Source of the DNA: a bacterium
GTDB taxonomy: Bacteria > Chloroflexota > Dormibacteria > UBA8260 > Bog-877
Assembly: GCA_021817025.1 (NCBI GenBank)
Contig: JAKAWF010000059.1
Coordinates: forward strand, 1 to 15,723
Direction: 5' to 3'
Length of the DNA: 15,723 nucleotides
In this document: positions 13,731 through 15,723 of the stretch, one piece after another
Position numbering within the stretch: position 1 is the first letter of the stretch
Layout of the letters: each line of letters starts with the position of its first letter
The notes under the pieces: generated by a model
Databases searched by the model: none
Told to the model about the DNA's origin: nothing
The model's input: the letters and a program-made list of their open reading frames with translations, nothing else
Position numbers and translations under genes: made by a program

Positions 13731-14147
13731 TCATCCCTGGCGGCTGGAGAGCTCGGCCGCGTCAAAGGCGCCTGGCAGCAGCTGGGCGATTGGCACCGGT
13801 GCCAATCCCTCACCGCGGTCGACTCTCAGCTCTGGGCCTCCTTGCTCCAGCAGGAGCTGGCGACACCTCCCGCAGGGGCTGAGGGGGAGGCCGTCATCGG
13901 TGACGACAGCGATCGCCAGGAGCCGGTGCGCCCCGCCGGCATGCAGGGCGGACACCAGGCCGCACTCGGCGCACAGGGTCAGCCCAAAGGAGGCGTTCTC
14001 AACGTTGCAGCCCGTCTCCACCCGTCCCTGGTCGGTCAGGCCGGCGGCTCCGACGCGGAGCTTGGAATACGGTGCGTAGGCGTTGCGGGCGGCGGCCCTG
14101 GCTCGGGTGCGCAGCTCACGCCAGTCGATGTCAACTTCCGCTGCCAT
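13731..14147 (-). CDS. cdd: Cytidine deaminase (tetrameric, zinc)
   Basis: Deaminates cytidine and deoxycytidine to uridine and deoxyuridine, feeding the pyrimidine phosphorylase. The 138-residue length fits the homotetrameric class. Visible are AYAPYSKLRVGAA (23-35), GCNVENASFGLTLCAEC (46-62) and PCGRCRQLL (91-99). C59, C92 and C95 are the zinc ligands and E61 the proton shuttle. Position 62 is Cys where B. subtilis and human enzymes have Arg (CAER); CAEC is, to my knowledge, common in actinobacterial enzymes. ATG 14147 is preceded by AGGTGG at 7 bases. A TACCAT hexamer (14195 to 14190 on the minus strand) could be its -10, with no good -35. It is divergent from metK and convergent with the ALDH pair. 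Confidence 0.94.
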   Translation of the reverse strand: MAAEVDIDWRELRTRARAAARNAYAPYSKLRVGAAGLTDQGRVETGCNVENASFGLTLCAECGLVSALHAGGAHRLLAIAVVTDDGLPLSPCGRCRQLLLEQGGPELRVDRGEGLAPVPIAQLLPGAFDAAELSSRQG

Positions 14148-14406
14148 TTGACGTCCACCTCTGCAAGCCGCCAGCGGACCCTGGGCTGCATGGTAAGCGG
14201 CTGGGCGCGGCTGCGTCCACGTCGCCCCGGAGGAGACCGGCAAGGGCCCCGAATCCCGCACCCCAGACCCTCCGGCAGGGGCGGCGGCGGGCAACGTGGC
14301 GGATCGGTATGGCCCGGCCCGGCATATCATGGTGCCAGTTCTCGGACAGGAGAAGGCCCGTGGCTGCAAGCGGGTGGCTTCCGGTGAGAGCTGGAGGTAT
14401 TCGGTC
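14148..14406. promoter_or_regulatory. Divergent cdd/metK promoter region
   Basis: The 259-base gap between divergent cdd and metK holds a TACCAT -10 candidate for cdd (minus strand, 14195 to 14190) and TATCAT (14325-14330) for metK, implying a metK leader of about 70 bases. That leader has a small hairpin (AAGC, loop GGGTG, GCTT) and the ribosome site GGAGG at 14393-14397, 9 bases before ATG 14407. I see no known S-adenosylmethionine riboswitch core and the leader seems too short for the SAM-I or SAM-IV classes. Confidence 0.4.
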
Positions 14407-15600
14407 ATGACCCACCGCAGGTCCCGGCAGCTGTTCACCTCGGAGTCGGTCACCGAGGGGCATCCCGACAAGATGGCGGACCAGATCTCCGACGCCGTTC
14501 TGGACGCGATCCTCACCAAGGACCCGCTGGCGCGGGTGGCGTGTGAGACAGCCCTGACCACGGGAACGGCGATTCTCCTGGGCGAGATCTCCACCGACTG
14601 CTATGTCGACATGCCCAAGGTGGTCCGCGAGACGATCCGTCAGATCGGTTACGTGCGGGCCAAGTACGGCTTCGACTGGGAGACCTGTGGGGTCATGGTC
14701 TGCATCGACGAGCAATCTCCCGACATTGCCCGCGGGGTGGATCTGGGAGGGGCCGGCGACCAGGGGATGATGTTCGGCTACGCCTGCGACGAGACCCCCG
14801 AGCTGATGCCGGCGCCGATTCAGTACGCCCATCAGCTGGCCCGCCAGCTGGCCCTGGCGCGCAAGACCGGCCAGCTCAAGTGGGCTCGGCCCGACGGCAA
14901 GTCCCAGGTCACAGTCGAGTACGACGCCGACGGCGTGCCGCGGCGGATCGACACCGTCCTGATCAGCGCCCAGCACTCTGAGGACGTCTCCCCGGCGGAG
15001 GTGGAGGCGGGGGTGGTGGAGCATGTGATCGGACCGGCCCTTCCGGCCGGAATGGTCGACGAGAAGACCCGCATTCTGGTCAACCCCACCGGCCGGTTCG
15101 TGATCGGCGGCCCCCAGGGGGATGCCGGGCTCACTGGCCGCAAGATCATCGTCGACACCTATGGGGGCGCCGGTCGGCATGGTGGGGGCGCCTTCTCAGG
15201 CAAGGATCCGACCAAGGTGGACCGATCGGGCGCCTACGGAGCCCGCTTCGTGGCCAAGAATCTGGTCGCGGCCGGGCTTGCCCGTCGGCTCGAGGTCCAG
15301 CTCGCCTACGCGATCGGAGTCACCAAGCCGGTCTGGGTCGGGGTCGAGACCTTTGGCACGGAGGTGGTCCCGAGGGTGGACATCGAGTCCCTGGTCGACG
15401 AGTACTTCGACCTGTCGCCGTCCGGCATCATCAAGGAGCTCCAGCTGCGCCGACCCATCTACCGGCAGGTGGCGGCCTACGGGCACTTCGGGCGCAGCGA
15501 CTTGGACCTGCCCTGGGAGCGCACCCCCTATCGCGCCGAGCTGGCCGCCCAGGCCGGTGTCGAGCCGCGGGACACGCGAAGTGTGGAGCGGGCAAGCTGA
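14407..15600 (+). CDS. metK: S-adenosylmethionine synthetase (methionine adenosyltransferase)
   Basis: Makes S-adenosylmethionine from methionine and ATP in the cytosol. The 397 residues are full length. GHPDK (18-22, H19 catalytic), signature 1 [12 protein letters not shown] (115-126) and signature 2 GGGAFSGKD (259-267) are intact, as is KIIVDTYGG (246-254). ATG 14407 has GGAGG 9 bases ahead; longer in-frame starts (14296) lie upstream of the likely promoter. Segments such as [24 protein letters not shown] and [11 protein letters not shown] resemble Firmicutes/Chloroflexota MetK more than the usual actinobacterial form, which is a clue to the host lineage. It has no direct role in nucleoside catabolism, though the ICMT-type methyltransferase in this window would use its product. 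The downstream gene starts 17 bases later. Confidence 0.97.
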   Translation: MTHRRSRQLFTSESVTEGHPDKMADQISDAVLDAILTKDPLARVACETALTTGTAILLGEISTDCYVDMPKVVRETIRQIGYVRAKYGFDWETCGVMVCIDEQSPDIARGVDLGGAGDQGMMFGYACDETPELMPAPIQYAHQLARQLALARKTGQLKWARPDGKSQVTVEYDADGVPRRIDTVLISAQHSEDVSPAEVEAGVVEHVIGPALPAGMVDEKTRILVNPTGRFVIGGPQGDAGLTGRKIIVDTYGGAGRHGGGAFSGKDPTKVDRSGAYGARFVAKNLVAAGLARRLEVQLAYAIGVTKPVWVGVETFGTEVVPRVDIESLVDEYFDLSPSGIIKELQLRRPIYRQVAAYGHFGRSDLDLPWERTPYRAELAAQAGVEPRDTRSVERAS

Positions 15601-15617
15601 CAAGGGCCGAAGCCGGA

Positions 15618-15723
15618 GTGGAGCTGACAGCGCCCAAGGGCCTGGTCTGCGTGGTCCTGGCCGGCGGCTCTGGGACCAGGCTGTGGCCGCGCTCCCGCCA
15701 GCGCCTTCCGAAGCACCTGCTGC
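15618..15723 (+). CDS. Mannose-1-phosphate guanylyltransferase-like nucleotidyltransferase (3' end outside window)
   Basis: Only the first 35 residues are visible. VVLAGGSGTRLWPRSR (residues 12-27) followed by PKHLL is the N-terminal nucleotide-binding loop of sugar-nucleotide pyrophosphorylases. The LAGGSGTRLWP-SR form points to mannose-1-phosphate guanylyltransferase (ManC/CpsB), which makes GDP-mannose from GTP; a glucose-1-phosphate thymidylyl- or uridylyltransferase would usually lack the W. GTG 15618 is the only plausible start, 17 bases after metK, without a clear ribosome site, so it may depend on metK translation. It probably begins a cell-surface sugar or glycosylation segment. Confidence 0.75.
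   Translation, partial: MELTAPKGLVCVVLAGGSGTRLWPRSRQRLPKHLL

Noticed and set aside
13656..14387. Rightward open frame opposite cytidine deaminase.
   Set aside because: Shadow of cdd and its promoter region; no start-site support and low-complexity product.
14337..14406. Possible SAM riboswitch ahead of metK.
   Set aside because: The leader is only about 70 bases and no known SAM-riboswitch core could be recognised; only a weak small hairpin is seen.
1..15723. Search for CRISPR arrays, tRNA/rRNA genes, insertion sequences, phage or toxin-antitoxin and defence genes.
   Set aside because: No regularly spaced repeats, cloverleaf-like sequence, transposase or integrase motifs, or terminal inverted repeats with target duplications were found by reading.

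Overview
The window is a high-GC (about 70% by eye) bacterial chromosomal segment given over almost entirely to nucleoside uptake and catabolism. Coding regions show strong G/C preference at third codon positions, GTG starts, overlapping genes and short or absent 5' leaders. This suggests a high-GC Terrabacteria lineage. The cytidine deaminase looks actinobacterial (CAEC motif). The MetK protein instead resembles the Firmicutes/Chloroflexota type more than the usual actinobacterial one, so a Chloroflexota/Dormibacterota-like or deep actinobacterial organism is possible. I cannot place it more precisely from one window.

Layout. (1) 1-2835, plus strand: the 3' part of one nucleoside ABC permease, a second permease and a trimeric-type purine nucleoside phosphorylase, tightly packed as an operon; the binding protein and ATPase genes presumably lie upstream. 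(2) 2836-3748: a patch of different composition, with a possible decayed coding remnant and a leftward PaaI-like thioesterase, then a divergent promoter region. (3) 3749-5293: an NCS1-family nucleobase/allantoin/hydantoin transporter with a recognisable promoter. (4) 5565-5990: a small membrane methyltransferase of the isoprenylcysteine methyltransferase type. (5) 6221-7929, minus strand: pyrimidine/thymidine phosphorylase preceded by a likely 133-residue unknown gene. (6) 7996-9965: psuG and a PfkB kinase (probably psuK), overlapping by one base and divergent from (5). (7) 10197-13463: deoC, an aldehyde dehydrogenase, and a shortened aldehyde-dehydrogenase-like protein without catalytic residues. 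(8) 13731-14147, minus strand: cytidine deaminase, divergent from (9) metK (14407-15600) and the start of a mannose-1-phosphate guanylyltransferase-like gene at the right edge.

How the genes fit together. The ABC permeases import nucleosides and the NCS1 protein imports bases or related heterocycles. Cytidine deaminase makes uridine and deoxyuridine. The purine and pyrimidine phosphorylases release bases and (deoxy)ribose-1-phosphate. A phosphopentomutase, not in this window, would convert these to the 5-phosphates. DeoC splits deoxyribose-5-phosphate to glyceraldehyde-3-phosphate and acetaldehyde, and the adjacent aldehyde dehydrogenase plausibly oxidises the acetaldehyde. The kinase and PsuG add a route from pseudouridine to uracil and ribose-5-phosphate. 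The points most worth a second look are the catalytically empty ALDH-like partner, the unknown gene joined to deoA, the shared -10 element between deoA and psuG, and the foreign-looking thioesterase patch. I see no CRISPR array, tRNA, rRNA, insertion sequence or phage gene.
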